Origin: Calycina herbarum
Taxonomy: Eukaryota; Ascomycota; Leotiomycetes; Helotiales; Pezizellaceae
Assembly: GCA_001414485.1 (NCBI GenBank)
Contig: LLEY01000104.1
Coordinates: forward strand, 1 to 64,000
Reading direction: 5' to 3'
DNA length: 64,000 nt
The notes under the pieces are model-generated. The model was not told the origin of the DNA. It did no database searches and saw nothing but the letters and a program-made list of their open reading frames with translations. The stretch's first letter is position 1. Each line of letters begins with the position of its first letter. A program made the position numbers and the translations under genes. Below are positions 46,156 to 58,430 of the stretch, piece after piece.

Positions 46156-46760
46156 TTTGAGAGCGACGGTGATGAGTATGTGAGTGAGTGAATGGGAATT
46201 TAAGAGATATGAGTTTGGTAGAGATGTTTGGAGATGAGAGGGATTTCTTTAGGGGTGTATTTGACCGAGGTCGATGAGATGCGCTGATTGCTTGAAATGT
46301 GGGTCCTTAAATCTCACTGTGTTGGGCTGCCTGTACGGGCGTAAGCAGGGAGAGGCCGAGATGTTGGTTTACATTTTTGATTGGAGGGAATTTCTTTTTA
46401 TACCTCGGGAATCCATTTGGTAATAAGTCTTTGTGGAAAATATGTGTAGAACAGGGGTCGAAAGCAAAGTGGATGCTGGGGCTTGTATATCAGATGGACA
46501 TCCCCCATCTCTTACTCGAACGCCGATGAAGTCTCGCAGGACAAGTAAATTTCAACAAAAACACAGTCAACAGAAGATCCTAGTTTGTTGATACAACTTT
46601 GTATTCTCCAGAAAATCCTGTTCTTACAACATGGCGAGCGAGAAAACAACTGGGTATCGATGTTTTCAATTCAAAAATCGCTGGTAGAACCCCACGCAGA
46701 AACGAAAACAAACTCGTATATCAAACTCCAAAAAGTCCACAACGAGGGAATCCCAAATTT
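46156..46760. other. Intergenic, no gene seen
   Basis: The promoter side of the monooxygenase gene and the 3' side of the F-box gene (both minus). Short open frames only. Confidence 0.35.
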
Positions 46761-47055
46761 CTATATGAATTGCGCCCAGCGTTCCGCTTCCCTGGCTTCC
46801 CGAGCTGCTTTGACGGCCCTAAGTTGCCACCAAGGAAGATAACCTTCCCACAGAACTAATTCCTTACGTTCCTTTGTAGCAAATTCCCTGTTCCACACAT
46901 CCCATGAATGACTGTCCCAAAATTCTTCGTCCATCTCCATGCACTCTTCAAGTCCAGCCAAGGTCATGGGATTACCACCATAGCCATGTAGAATGTAATC
47001 CAGTATTCTACTGAGATGAAGATCGTGGTTCTCGGACCCGGCGATGTAATCGCTC
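46761..47055 (-). pseudogene. Out-of-frame C-terminal extension of the F-box gene
   Basis: Immediately after codon region LPLE of the F-box reading frame, another frame remains open for about 98 codons. It reads DYIAGSENHDLHLSRILDY, then FWDSHSWDVWNRE, then LPWWQLRAVKAAREAREAERW before a stop. Its composition is protein-like and it follows the gene without a gap, with no GT-AG pair to join them. I infer the original C-terminus, cut off by a 1- or 2-base indel near 47050 (CTCGAGCGATTAC). An assembly error is the alternative. Confidence 0.55.
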
Positions 47056-48518
47056 GAGGGGAAGGGCTCTCATATCTTCCATGAGTTGTTCTGCACTAGA
47101 ATTTGGATTCGGCCATGCGTCGTAATTATGATATATGTCTGTATTGGAAGGATTTGTGACTTCGATTGCTTCTATCAAGGACAAGTGCTTAATTCCAGGA
47201 TGCCTTTGTAACAGACCAGAAAGAGTCGTTGGCAATGTTCGGAAATGGGCCAATTTCAGAGTTTTGAGATTGGGGAACGTGAGGCAAGAGGCGTCGAACA
47301 GTACATCGAGATCGTCGTGGATATATACAAATACATGCTGCTGATCAATTGGTCTATGTATGCCGAGGTCCAGTGAGAGATGCGTGAGAGAAGTAAGTGC
47401 TTCTAGTATCTTAGGAACATCTCCCCATCGAGCATTGGCTACCGGATGAGTCCCGTCGTCCCAGCCACCCCACATACCTTGTGGAAGCTCAGGGTCCGGC
47501 TCAAGAAGTATATCAAGATTTGTCAGGTTTTTGAATACGGAGACGGTGAGGGCAAGGTGTTCCGGGGTGAGGCCATAGAAAGCATCATATTGAATGCGGG
47601 GTCTTCTTTCAACCCATTGGCGTGCAGTCTTGACGTCGTCAAAGCAGTGCTTGATCGATCCTGTTTTCAGTTCTGAAGTTGGCAATATTCAGCTCTGAGC
47701 GAGCAAATGAATTGGAAATGAGGAAGCCTAAGACGTTCAACGAACCTGGGATATGGGAATCATCCTGAAAATCACAATTATCTCTATAGGGAGCCCGTGC
47801 CCAATGACCTTGAATTGCAACCTGTGATATCCTAATGTGTGGAAATTTTGCAACTGCCTGGTAGAGAGTGATCAGAAGGCCTTTCTGTATGGAATGTTCT
47901 GTGAGTCTCTTATCCAGCAGTGGGCAATCAGGAGACCATGTGCAACTGCACTGATATGAGCAGCGGTAATCATTACATGGACCATTGAACAGTATAATGG
48001 AGGTGATTTTGGAGAACGATTCAAATATTTTGACCAAATTATCCTCCGGCGTGTTTACGCCCAACCTAGCAACGAAGTCATTCAAGTGTACATATCCACA
48101 ACATTTGTGGGAATGAGAAACATATTTGGGTAAGGAAGTGGGGAAAGAAAACAGCATACGCTCTAAAGGATTTGGGATGATAGTGGATAGTTGGAACAGG
48201 GTAGCGGTGCAAATCAAGACATAAATTTTTGAGATTGTGAAACAATTCCGGCTTCTTCTTCAGGTTGTTGCTTTTGAAGGTAGTCAAGTTGATTGATCTA
48301 ATCAAGTAAGGACTCAGGAAGAAATGTAACTCTCGACCAGAAAGTCTTGCGCATCGAATATCTTCTGTGCTGAGGAAAGATGCGATGATTGAGAAGATAT
48401 CGAGAGAAAGTAGCCTAATAACACATTCGCCAGCTCTATAAGAAGAAGGGTTGCAATCGCTCTTTCCTCCCAAAGGCGCCTTTGGAGGATATAAAAGACA
48501 GGTTTTTGTTTTGGCCAT
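47008..48518 (-). CDS. F-box protein with leucine-rich C-terminal part
   Basis: Three exons (48518-48160, 48065-47746, 47672-47008) give 447 aa as read. The F-box (about 34-75) is IRLLSLDIFSIIASFLSTED followed by RCARLSGRELHFFLSPYL. Leucine-rich segments follow (LTNLDILLEPD, LTHLSLDLG, FPNLKTLKLAHF, IKHLSLIEAIE), typical of fungal F-box/LRR-like proteins. Such proteins bring substrates to SCF ubiquitin ligases through Skp1. The partner here is unknown. The introns (94 nt GTATGC...GCTAG; 73 nt GTTCGT...TTCAG) reconcile three frames and restore continuous sense. The current stop truncates about 98 codons of a downstream open frame, so the protein may be shortened. Confidence 0.75.
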
Positions 48519-48631
48519 TTTTTGTTGTTGAAGAAAGGAGCTTCTAGGTAACCTTCGCGCCTCCCTGGGCTATCGTCTTGCCACCACGTGACCAACTTCA
48601 ACTTCCGCCGCGCCGCTAACCGATATCCCTA

Positions 48632-49735
48632 GTCAGTGCACGTCCCTGGCAAAAGCCCACTTCAAAACCCCCCTTTTTTACTCCACCATCACCACTTTAA
48701 CCATGGCTAGAGCAGACAAATCACACCAGATCAACTTAGCAGTGGCTACATATGAAAGAGGGGAGTTTAAGAATTATTCTGACGCTGCTAAGAAGTATGG
48801 CTATGACCGTACTGCTGTCTCACGGAGGATTAGAGGCTTGACTAAGACACGTAGGGAGGTAACCGCTTTTTACTACTAAGTACTTACTATAGAGCAAGAG
48901 GAAGTCCTGATTCGGCAGATTAATAAGCTTATAGACCGAGGAATGCCACCGACTTCTTCTATTGTTAAGAACCTTGTAGAAGAGATACGTGGAAGCAGAG
49001 TAGAGAAGAACTAGACTGGCTACTTTATCTAGAGGTATAAGAACAGGTTACGTAGCAGTTATCTAAAGAATATTAAGAACCTTAGGGTTGCTACTAAGTA
49101 TATACCTATGTTTACGCTCTTCTTCTGTTTAGTATTTACTCTTATTTCCTCTCTTATTCTTACTTTATATCTAGAAAGCTAATATTGTCTTATTTCTCTA
49201 GCTTATATAAGTTATCGAGAAATATAATATAACTGCCGACAACATCTACAACTTTGACGAGAAGAGGTTTCTTATAAGGTTCGGCCGATCTATAAAGCGT
49301 ATTATAAGTCTTATAGTATACGAAACAGGTCGCGTTACTAAGAATAAGTAGGACGGTTCTTAGGAGTTTATCTTACTACTAGTATATATCTTAGCTATCG
49401 GACGAGCGATTCTACTATTTCTTATTTATAAGAGCGGTTTAGAAGACTTATAAAGCTCCTAGGTCGAGGATGTCGAAGAATACGTAGAAGTATATTTCAG
49501 CTTATTAGAGAACAGCTAGTCGTCTAATACCTTTAGTCTAAAGTAGCTAGAAAGAGTCTTTAAACTATATATAAAACCGAAGAGCGTAAGAGCTTACCGA
49601 CTTCTCCTTATAGACGGTTACTTCTTATATATTAATATAAAGTTTATCGACTTCGTAGACCGATATCGTATTATTATTATAATACTACTATCTTATATAA
49701 TATATCGATTATAACCTCTCTATTATAAATCACGT
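48632..49735 (+). mobile_element. Second pogo-like DNA transposon, 3' part RIP-degraded
   Basis: The element appears to start after a TA at 48630-48631 (GTCAGTGCACGTCCC). A transposase frame opens at 48703 (MARADKSHQINLAVATYERG), then YSDAAKKYGYDRTAVSRRIRG, a CENP-B/Psq-type helix-turn-helix. After a stop near 48878 the frame continues in pieces: EQEEVLIRQINKLIDRGMPP, then ADNIYNFDEKRFLI (family YNFDEKGF, first catalytic Asp intact), ETGRVTKNK, and LLLIDGYFLYIN (second catalytic site). The first 200 bp have normal CA/TG content. Farther right these dinucleotides vanish and stops accumulate. The right terminus is not clear and probably runs into the LTR sequence that follows. Confidence 0.75.
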
Positions 49736-49739
49736 TATA

Positions 49740-50631
49740 CGTAGTAAGTAGTCTAGACGGCGTTCTAATAGAATAAGATATAATATCTAGGAAATAAAAG
49801 GTAATATTAGAGGGAATTAGTAATATAAAGGTATTTAGATATTCTAGTATTACGAATCACGTTTTACGTAGTAAGTAGTTTAGATAGCGCTTTAATAGAA
49901 TAAGATATAACGTCTAGGAAATAGAAGGTAATATAGAAGAGAATCTATAGTAAGGAAGATACTTAGGATTCTAGGATCTTACTATTAGAATAATATTAGG
50001 AATTACGTAATATATATCGCTTATGTCGCTAAGTAATATAAGCGATATATTAATAGTATCGACGAGCGATATAGGCGATATAAAGAGAGTAGAAGGTTCT
50101 ATATAAGACTAGCACGTCTGCTATTAGATAGAAGCTTTGTATTTAACTTTAGTTATTAATCTTATTATCTTATTTAATATCTTTAATATAAGTAACGAGT
50201 TTACTTCTAAGTAAATAACCTAGCGTATCTAAACCTCTTACTCGTATACTAACCTTCGAGACTTAGTTATCTTTGTTTAGTTCGTTTAAGTTTCGTTATA
50301 TCTAGGATCTTACTATTAGATAACTATTAGAAGTTATATAATAGATTCTCTTAGATTCTATTAGAGATCTATAGAGATCTAGAGATCCAGGCTTATATAG
50401 GGATCTAGATAGTATAAAAGGTTCTATATAAGACTAGTACGTCTACTATTAGATAGAAGCTTCGTACTTAACTTTAGTTATTAATCTTATTATCTTATTT
50501 AATATCTTTAATATAAGTAACGAGTTTACTTCTAAGTAAACAAACTAGCGTATCTATACTTCTTATCTATATACTAACCTTCGAGACTTATTACCTTTAT
50601 TTAGTTTATATAGAGTTTTGTTATACTTTAA
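49740..50631 (+). repeat. 5' LTR region of chromovirus 1, with tandem partial LTR copy
   Basis: One LTR (about 49867-50300) ends GTTTCGTTATA. It is followed directly by a second copy that starts inside the LTR (TCTAGGATCTTACTATT, 50301) and runs to about 50631. An extra fragment of the LTR start (TACGTAGTAAGTAGTCTAGA) lies at about 49738-49810. The shared core GGTTCTATATAAGACTAG (near 50096 and 50410) could be the TATA region. The same LTR lies inverted at 57331-57774. Confidence 0.65.
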
Positions 50632-52134
50632 GTATCTACTTAGAAGTTTAGTTATTATAGCCTTAGTAACCTCTGCCGCCGCCGCTGCTAGTCTAAGTAC
50701 TAGTCGAACCAACGTCGTAGGAATATCTAGAAGTGCTATTAGAAGAGTATATACTAGTATATAACCAGCTAAGAATGACGACAATGTTAGTATACTAGAC
50801 GTCTCCGAGCTTTATAAGGTTAAAGTACTTAAGTCTATTAAAGTTAAGATATTAGATATATATTATAGAAAGCGTAAGAAACTTAACTTATTCCTTCTTT
50901 AAATAGATATCTACTTTAATTTTAACTTAGATAAGTTTAAGAGTAATTATAACTTATAAACTATCTTTACTATTTTCTACTTAAGAAGATTAGTATTAGA
51001 GTAGACTTAACTATATTTAGAAGATTTCTCTAAGAATAAGAATAAAAATAGAAAGATAGAATTAACTAAGATTATATTTAAATCTTAGAGAGGATTTAAG
51101 ATAACTATCAGAAAAGTCTTTAGAGACTTCGACGTAATTTAAACTATTATATATAAGCTCTTAGATTTATACTAAACCGGATTAGTAATAGATTATACTA
51201 ATAAATTCTAACGTCTTAGAAGGAAATTAGAATAGAATACTATCGCTCTTATAGAACTCTTTTATAGAGGATTAAATATTTATATCTATAAAGAGATAGC
51301 TAAATAAAACTTATAGTTTTAAACTATTATAGGTATAATTAAGGAGGTAGTCTAGCTAGATAACCGTCTATACGAATTTAGAAAGAGTAATCTTAGATAT
51401 AAGAAGAAGAGTAAGAGGTTAGAAAAGTAGAAGTATAACTATACTAATAAGTATAGTAAGAAGGCGAACGTTATATAGAAAAAGACCTTTCTAAAGAAAG
51501 AAGGACTTTCCTAAGAAGAGCGAAATCGTCGACGTAAGTAGAACTTATATTATAACTATAGCCTCTTTAGCTATAGAGTATATAAGTATAGTAAGAAGAA
51601 AGACTCTAAAGAGAAGAGATAAGTTAACACTACTATTTAAAAAGAAGTAGTTTTACTTAATAAAATTAAACTTATAAACGCTAAACTCGAGACTAGAGAA
51701 TATAGTATATAGATTAAAACAGATGTCTTAGATATAATAACAGGCGCTATATACCTATAGCTAGATAAAGGAATCGAATTATAAGTTAGTAGAGTATAAA
51801 ACGTTAATAACGATAGAGACTTACTCTTTAAAGAATATTATAGTATACGATTAGAAATAGAAAATAAACTACTTATTTAAGTAGAATATAAATCGCTACT
51901 ATCGACTAGTTCTTTAGAATTATTAGACTTATCTTCTAAGTTAGAGAAGGAGGTTAGAGATATAGATTCTAAATTTAGAGAAACTTAGGTCTTTATTAGA
52001 ATATTTAAATAAGGAAATTAATAAGTAAGTATAGATAATTAGAAGCCTAACTTCTAGAGTTCTTATACTATCTAGAGAGTTAAACCTACTCTTCTTATAA
52101 TATATATAATTATTTAAAATAACTAGGATATAAT

Positions 52135-52366
52135 TGTCAAGGGTTACACCCGTAGAATAAGTCTCGGAGTACTCCAGCGACGCATTCACGTGACCTCGCT
52201 TAGCAACGCATAGACGTAACAGAACCTTCGAGAGTACTCTTAGCAGAACCCTCTAGAATAAGCTGACTAAGTATATAAGTTAGCAAGGACTCTAGCTTAG
52301 AAAGGACAATCGAATCTTCTTATACATAGACAGCCTCTGTAGTTCAATTCATTAGCACTTGCTACA
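52135..52366 (+). repeat. Solo LTR, forward, little affected by RIP
   Basis: 232 bp beginning TGTCAAGGG and ending CTTGCTACA, the TG...CA form of an LTR. A TATATAAG lies near position 145 of the repeat. It keeps CA and TG dinucleotides (GCATTCACGTGACC, GCTGACTAAG), unlike the sequence on both sides. No clean 5-bp target duplication is visible (ATAAT left, AGTCC right). Confidence 0.75.
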
Positions 52367-54710
52367 AGTCCTAATAATAATAACCTTAGTTAGCTAGATT
52401 ATAAACTAAGAAACTATTAAGTTTAAGAAACCTAAACATAGTTAGAGATAAATTAAAGTATCTAGTTATTCTAAAGTAGAAGATATTTAGACTATTATAG
52501 ACTTTTAGAATAGAACTAGCTTATAGTAGTAGTAAGGTTCTAGGGATTTTATAGAGTAACTAAAACCTAGTTTCCTAGGTACGTTATCTAAGAAAATAAT
52601 ACTAGAAATAGAAGGCTAATATACTATAGTCGCTTTAGTTAGATATATTAGAGTAATATTTAAGAAACGAAGTACTAAAAAACTATTTAGTATAATCTTT
52701 TAAGAAATAAATAAATATAATATTAAATAAGAAACAGAGATAGTATAGAAAGAACTTTACTATCTAATAGTTAGAGAGTTATAGTCTATTAAAATAATAA
52801 GTAGAACTAAGGCTATATAGATACGATGTTATCTAAGCGACTAGACTATAGAGAAACGATTTATAAGAACTATACTAGAACTAGAATAAACTATAGAATA
52901 TAGGTTAATATATAAGATAGTATCTATAGATTCAAAGAAAGTAACCTTCTTTCTAAAAACTAGTTAAGAAGATAGAGAGAAACAGAGGTTCGAAGTACAC
53001 TTTATAAAAGAAGAAGTAAACGCTACTTTAGAAGAAAACTAGTTAATTATAACTATAAAGATATATAGAAAGAAACTCTAAGTTATAATTAACTCTAGAA
53101 CAACGGGTAATTTCCTTTTCTTAATAGCTTTAAAGAAGCTAAACGTTCTAATTAAAGATATAAAGCTATACTATTTAAGAGTAGTTAATAGAATAGACGT
53201 TACGTACTAGGATAGAATTATTAATTAGTAAACGATTTTAATAAAAGTTAATATTAAAGAATACTACTTAGATATATAATTTAATATTATTAAAATAGAA
53301 AGTAAGGAAGTAATACTTAGTATACTATAGATTTAAGAATATAATCTAGATATTAACTAGAAGGCTTAAATAATAACCTTTAGTTAATATAAATATGTAA
53401 GTTCGTATTTATAACTATAAGACTAGAATAAGATTAGCGCTACCTCTTCTAAAATACTAGAACACCTAGTCTAGAGTCCTCTATAGGTTAGTATAATAGC
53501 TAATAACGAAATACCTATATAATATAGAGAATTTAAAGCTTTATTTAAAAACCTAGAAGACTTATAAGCCTTACTAGAACATTTTTATAAGATTATAAGA
53601 TTAAATTAAAAGAGAGTTATTACCTTTTAAAGTAGAAGCTTCGGTTATATAATAAGAAAAGCCTATAGAGGATAGAAAGTTATATAAAGAAAGGTATTAA
53701 GAAGAGATATATTAAGAAATCTAAGTTACTAGTTATCTTAAATATACTTATTATTAAGAAAAAGAACGACTTAGATAAGAGAGTATATATTAATTACTAA
53801 GAAGTAAATAATACTATAGTTAAGAACGCTTATCTATTACTTAGTAGCTAGTACTTATAAGATAAGTTAGATAAGATAGTACGATTTATAAAATTAGATT
53901 AATAAAACACTTATAAACTTATATAAATAAAAGTTAGAAACGAATAAAAAACAGTATTCGTCTTACTATTAAGTCTCTATAAATATATAGTTATACTATT
54001 TAGACTATATAATATACTAGCTATATACTAGAGATAAAATAATAATATTTTAAAAGATCTTCTAAGAGTAATAGTAATCTATTATCTAGATAATATTCTA
54101 ATTTTCTTAGAAAACGAAGAAGAATATAAGAGATATATAAGAGAAGTTCTACGTCAACTACTTAAGATAGATTCCCGTCTTAAACTTTTAAAATATAAGT
54201 TTAAAGTAACTTAGACACTTTTCCTAGAATAGGTATTTAGCTTAGGAAAAATAGAAATAGATCTAGTAAAGATTTAAGACATCTTAAACTAGAAATTACT
54301 AGAGAATATAAAAGATATATAGTCCTTTCTTAGATTTATAAACTTCTACTATCTATTTATTAGAGACTATATAAAGATTACTAAACTAATATTAATACTA
54401 GTTAAAAAAGCTATTAAATTTATTTAAAGTAAATAAGCTAAGAACGCTTTCTAAAAAATTAAGACGAGATTTATAGAAAAACCTATTTTATACGATTTTA
54501 ATATAGATAAGCCTAATATAGTAGAAATAGATATCTTAGATATAGTAGTAGATATGATTTATCTATAACTAAATAATAAAGAAAAGCTTATATCTATTAT
54601 ATACTACTTAAAAACGTTTAATCTAATATAGTAGAACTATAGTATCTTTAATAAAGAGTTACTTACTATAGTATTAACTTTAGAACACTAGAGAATATAT
54701 TATTAGAGCT

Positions 54711-54942
54711 TATAGCAAGTGCTAATAAATTGAACTACAGAGGCTGTCTATGTATAAGAAGATTAGATTATCCTTTCTAAGCTAGAGTTCTTACTAACTT
54801 ATATACTCAGTTAGCTTATTCTAGAGAGTTCTACTAAGAGTACTCTCGAAGATTCTATTACGTCTATACGTTGCTAAGCGAGACTACGTAAATACGTCGC
54901 TAGAGTACTCTAAGACTTACTCTATAGATATAACCCTTGATA
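54711..54942 (-). repeat. Solo LTR, reverse, RIP-mutated copy
   Basis: The reverse complement aligns end to end, without gaps, to the forward copy at 52135-52366. Nearly all differences are C-to-T or G-to-A in CA/TG contexts (for example GCATTCACGTGAC becomes GTATTTACGTAGT), and the termini changed from TG...CA to TA...TA. It interrupts the RNase H region of chromovirus 1. Confidence 0.8.
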
Positions 54943-56700
54943 TATATCTTTAGAGAGCGAAGTATCTAGTTATAATTCTATCTAATTATAAGAATTTAAG
55001 AATATTTACTATAATAAAAGAACTTATAACTAAATAATTAGTAAGATAGTCTAAAATATTATTAGGATTTAATATTATTATATACTATATAAGTAGAATA
55101 TTAAATACTTAAGTAAACGCTCTTAGCTAGAAACCTAGATATAAAGGAAATAAAGAGTATAAAAGGATTATAATCCTAAAAACTCTTAAGAATAGAGATC
55201 TAATACCTATATTTTATAAAGTTACTACTATAGTAGAATAACTCTAGAAACCTTAATATAATAAAATTAAAGAAGTATTTAGCTTAAATAGCTAAGAAAT
55301 TCTACTAGGTATAAGAAGTAGAGGAATAAAGAATAGACTTATCTTTTATAATAATAAAGTTTTTATTCTAGATAGTATTATAAAGGAATTTAGTAAAGAA
55401 TAATATAAGTTACTAGTATACGAATACTAGAGAATTCAAAGAACTCTCTAATATATAAAATAGAACTACTACGTTAATAGATTATTAGTAGTAGTTAAGG
55501 AAGTAATAGTAGAGTATAATATCTATACTAGGAATAAAGCTTTCTATTATATACTTTATAGATAGATAAATACTACTCTAATACTATAAATACCTTAGAA
55601 ATTAATATCTTAGGATTTTATTATTAAGCTACTAAAATCTAAAGATCTAATAATAGAAGTTAAATACAATTTAATCCTAGTTATTATAAAACGTCTTATA
55701 AAATATATAATTCTAGTACTATATATAGAGTTAAGTATAGCTAAGGAATTAGTATTTATATATCTTAAGAAAGTAGTTTTAAGATATAGACTATTAGAAG
55801 AAATACTCTTAGATAGAGATAAACTCTTTATCTTAAAATTTTAAATCGCTTTTATAAAATAATTAGATATAAAAAGGAAGCTTTCTATAGCTTTTCACTC
55901 TTAGATAAATAGAGGAAATAAACATATAAATTAAGTAGTTAAAATATATCTTTGTTATTATATAAACTACTAGTAAAACAACTAAGTAGAACTACTACCT
56001 TTAGTATAGTTTATTTATAATAGTTTAGTAATAGAAATAATACTTATTATACTATTCTATACTAACTTTAGATATAAATTAACAGCTTATTAAGAACTAT
56101 TATCTATAACTATTAATAATTAGCTTACTTATATTTAGATCTTAAAAATTAAGAGATTATATAAAGAACTTATAAAAGACTTATAGTTTATTACTAAAAG
56201 GAATATATACTACTATAATAAATAACATAGTTAAGAGCTAACGTTAAAAGAGAGAGATAAAGTCTACTTAGTACGAAAAAACATTAATATAAAAAGACTA
56301 AGTAATAAATTAGATTATAAAAAACTTAGACTATTTAAAATTAAATAAGTTAAAGAGCTTTTAAATTATAAATTAGTACTACTATAGATAATAAACATCT
56401 ATCTAGTATTCTATATATCCTTACTCGAACTAGTACTACTAGAAGCACTACTAGCCCTACTTATAGAAATATAACTAGTGAACTTAAACGCTAAGTATAA
56501 AGTTAAGAGGATTCTTAACTATAGACTTATTAGAGAATAAGTTAAGTACTTAATTAAATAGTTAGATTATCTATACTTAGAGAATACTTAGAAGCTAAGA
56601 AGTAATCTTAACTATTACTTAGTAGAACTTTAAGAATTCTACTAAAGAAACCTAGGTCTACCTATATCTTATAATCTAGAGAGAAAGCCTTAAGAAAGGC

Positions 56701-57330
56701 TAGGTTAAGACTTAGCTTAGATTAGGAATTAATAGGAATAGACAGAGCTACTAGATAGATAACCTCTATCTCTTACTACTTTTTTTCTTCTCTTTCTCTC
56801 TTCTCTTTCTCTTTCCTTTCTACCTTCTTAGTAGTGTCGAGTTTATTAAGAAAACGAAGTTCTTAATAAGATATTTTATATTATCTTTCTTTTAAAAAGG
56901 CTTTCTACTTCTATAACTGTAGAATTCTTACTATCGCCTTCTCTTTCTCTCTTTCTAGCTTCTTCTCTTACTTTTTAATAGAGGCTTAGTTACTAGCTTA
57001 GAGAACGTTCTTTTCTTAGACGTCGTCGGTCTTATTATATTTCAGCTTTAACTAAACGTATTTAAAATATTAAGAGAATTATAAGGAATTAATAAAACAT
57101 CTACGCTTCTAAGAAGCGTAGTAGAAGTATAGTAATATTTCGTTATAAACTATTTTAATACTTTTTATAAGAAGTATTCGTTCTTCTTTCTTCTTTTATA
57201 TAAAGTAAGATATAATAAAAAGAAAAGAATATTACTAGTACTCTAACTAAGTTCCTTAGCTTATACTTAAGTATAAGAATATACTAGACTAAGAAGAGAA
57301 TAGTATTATAAATTATATTATATATAGTAA
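56701..57330. other. Non-coding AT-rich spacer between the two chromoviruses
   Basis: A C/T-rich run (TTTTTTTCTTCTCTTTCTCTC, at 56783-56803) follows the end of chromovirus 1. No forward 3' LTR for that element was found here, so its 3' end may be lost or too degraded to see. Confidence 0.4.
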
Positions 57331-57774
57331 TATAACGAAACTTAAACGAACTAAACAAAGATAACTAAGTCTCGAAGGTTAGTATATAGATAAGAAGTAT
57401 AGATATACTAGGTTATTTACTTAGAAGTAAACTCGTTACTTATATTAAAGATATTAAATAAGATAATAAGATTAATAACTAAAGTTAAGTACAAAGCTCT
57501 TATCTAATAGTAGACGTGCTAGTCTTATATAGAACCTTCGTTCCTAAGTATATTACTTATATTACTTATATCGCTCGCGTCGCTCGCGATTAAGGCGATT
57601 AGAGTAATATAGACGATTACGTTATATAACCGTACGTAACTTCTAATAGTATTATAATAGTAAGATCTTAAAACCCTTAAATACCTTTTATACTACTGAT
57701 TTCCTTCTATATTACCTTCTATTCCTAGATGTTATATCTTATTCTATTAGAACGCTATCTAGACTACTTACTAT
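57331..57774 (-). repeat. LTR in reverse orientation (3' LTR of chromovirus 2)
   Basis: Reverse complement of the 49867-50300 LTR, sharing the start TAGTAAGTAGTCTAGATAGCG-like and the end CGTTTAAGTTTCGTTATA. It lies just downstream of the chromovirus 2 coding relic in that element's direction, so it is most simply its 3' LTR. The unit GCTCGCGTCGCTCGCG at about 57571-57586 is an unusually C/G-rich island that survived. Confidence 0.65.
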
Positions 57775-58430
57775 ATAGCCGCGGTTAGTAATACTATCTC
57801 CTTCTTAAACTAGCGTGTCCGCACGCTTAAGTATAACCTAAGAAAATATTATTAAGAGGTAAGCGACCTCCTTAGTTCTTATAATATTATTAATACCTCT
57901 CTTAAAAGATAAGCTTAAATAATATAGAACTCTTAACACTCTTTATATCAAACGTTTAGAACGCGAAATAATTCTCTATACTTGTTATATAAATATAAAA
58001 ACTAGTCGTTAATACGTCGGTATTCCTAGTAGTTCTAAGTACTCTGAATATACTAGGAAGAGCAAATCTTATAATATTAAAGTATAAAACTAAATACTCT
58101 TACTTTTCGAGTAAGAATCTATTAATACCTAGAAGCAGCGGTTATAATAGGAAGAGAAGACAGCTTATAAGGTTTAGGAAGAAGCTATATAGAAAATCCT
58201 CTGTTTATAGAAACAGTAACGCTTCCTTACTAAGCAGGAGTAAGAGATACTCTATTATAGTCTTACTAACCTATAAGAGCTTAATAAAGCTAAAGAGAAA
58301 GAAAGAGTAGAGAAGGAGAAAGAATAGAAGGAGTTAGAGATTACCTAGCTAGTAGCCTCTTCTTCTTCTAACGACCCCGCTTCTGTTACTAAACCGTCTC
58401 TTAATTTAGCTTTTCTTAAAGCCTTCTCTT
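57775..58430. other. AT-rich relic sequence between LTR and chromovirus 2
   Basis: Contains a plus-strand stretch (about 58250-58340) rich in Lys/Glu when translated (KELNKAKEKE-like), reminiscent of the basic C-terminal tail of pogo-type transposases. The rest is not recognisable. Probably an insertion relic. Confidence 0.35.

Larger units (their letters stand above)
50800..56700 (+). mobile_element. Ty3/gypsy chromovirus 1, RIP-destroyed
   Basis: A full domain order can be read through the stops. Gag (about 50830-51640) ends in a Cys-poor remnant of the zinc knuckle. An aspartic protease relic follows near 53085 (VIINSRTTGNF; family form DSGATGNF). Reverse transcriptase has YLDNILIF near 54085 (family YLDDILIF; second Asp now Asn). 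RNase H is interrupted at 54711. Integrase includes DFIIKLLKSKDLI, then DRDKLFILKF near 55815 and ELLPLVQFIYNS near 56000. A C-terminal chromodomain lies at about 56490-56650 (KYKVKRILNYRL, YLENT). Trp, Gln and Arg codons have become stops throughout. Two 232-bp solo LTRs of another element lie inside. Confidence 0.88.

Noticed and set aside
52135..54942. The two 232-bp inverted copies as terminal inverted repeats of a 2.8-kb DNA transposon
   Set aside because: The sequence between them is the protease-RT part of the surrounding chromovirus in continuous domain order, and each copy has LTR-type TG...CA ends. Two solo LTRs explain them better.
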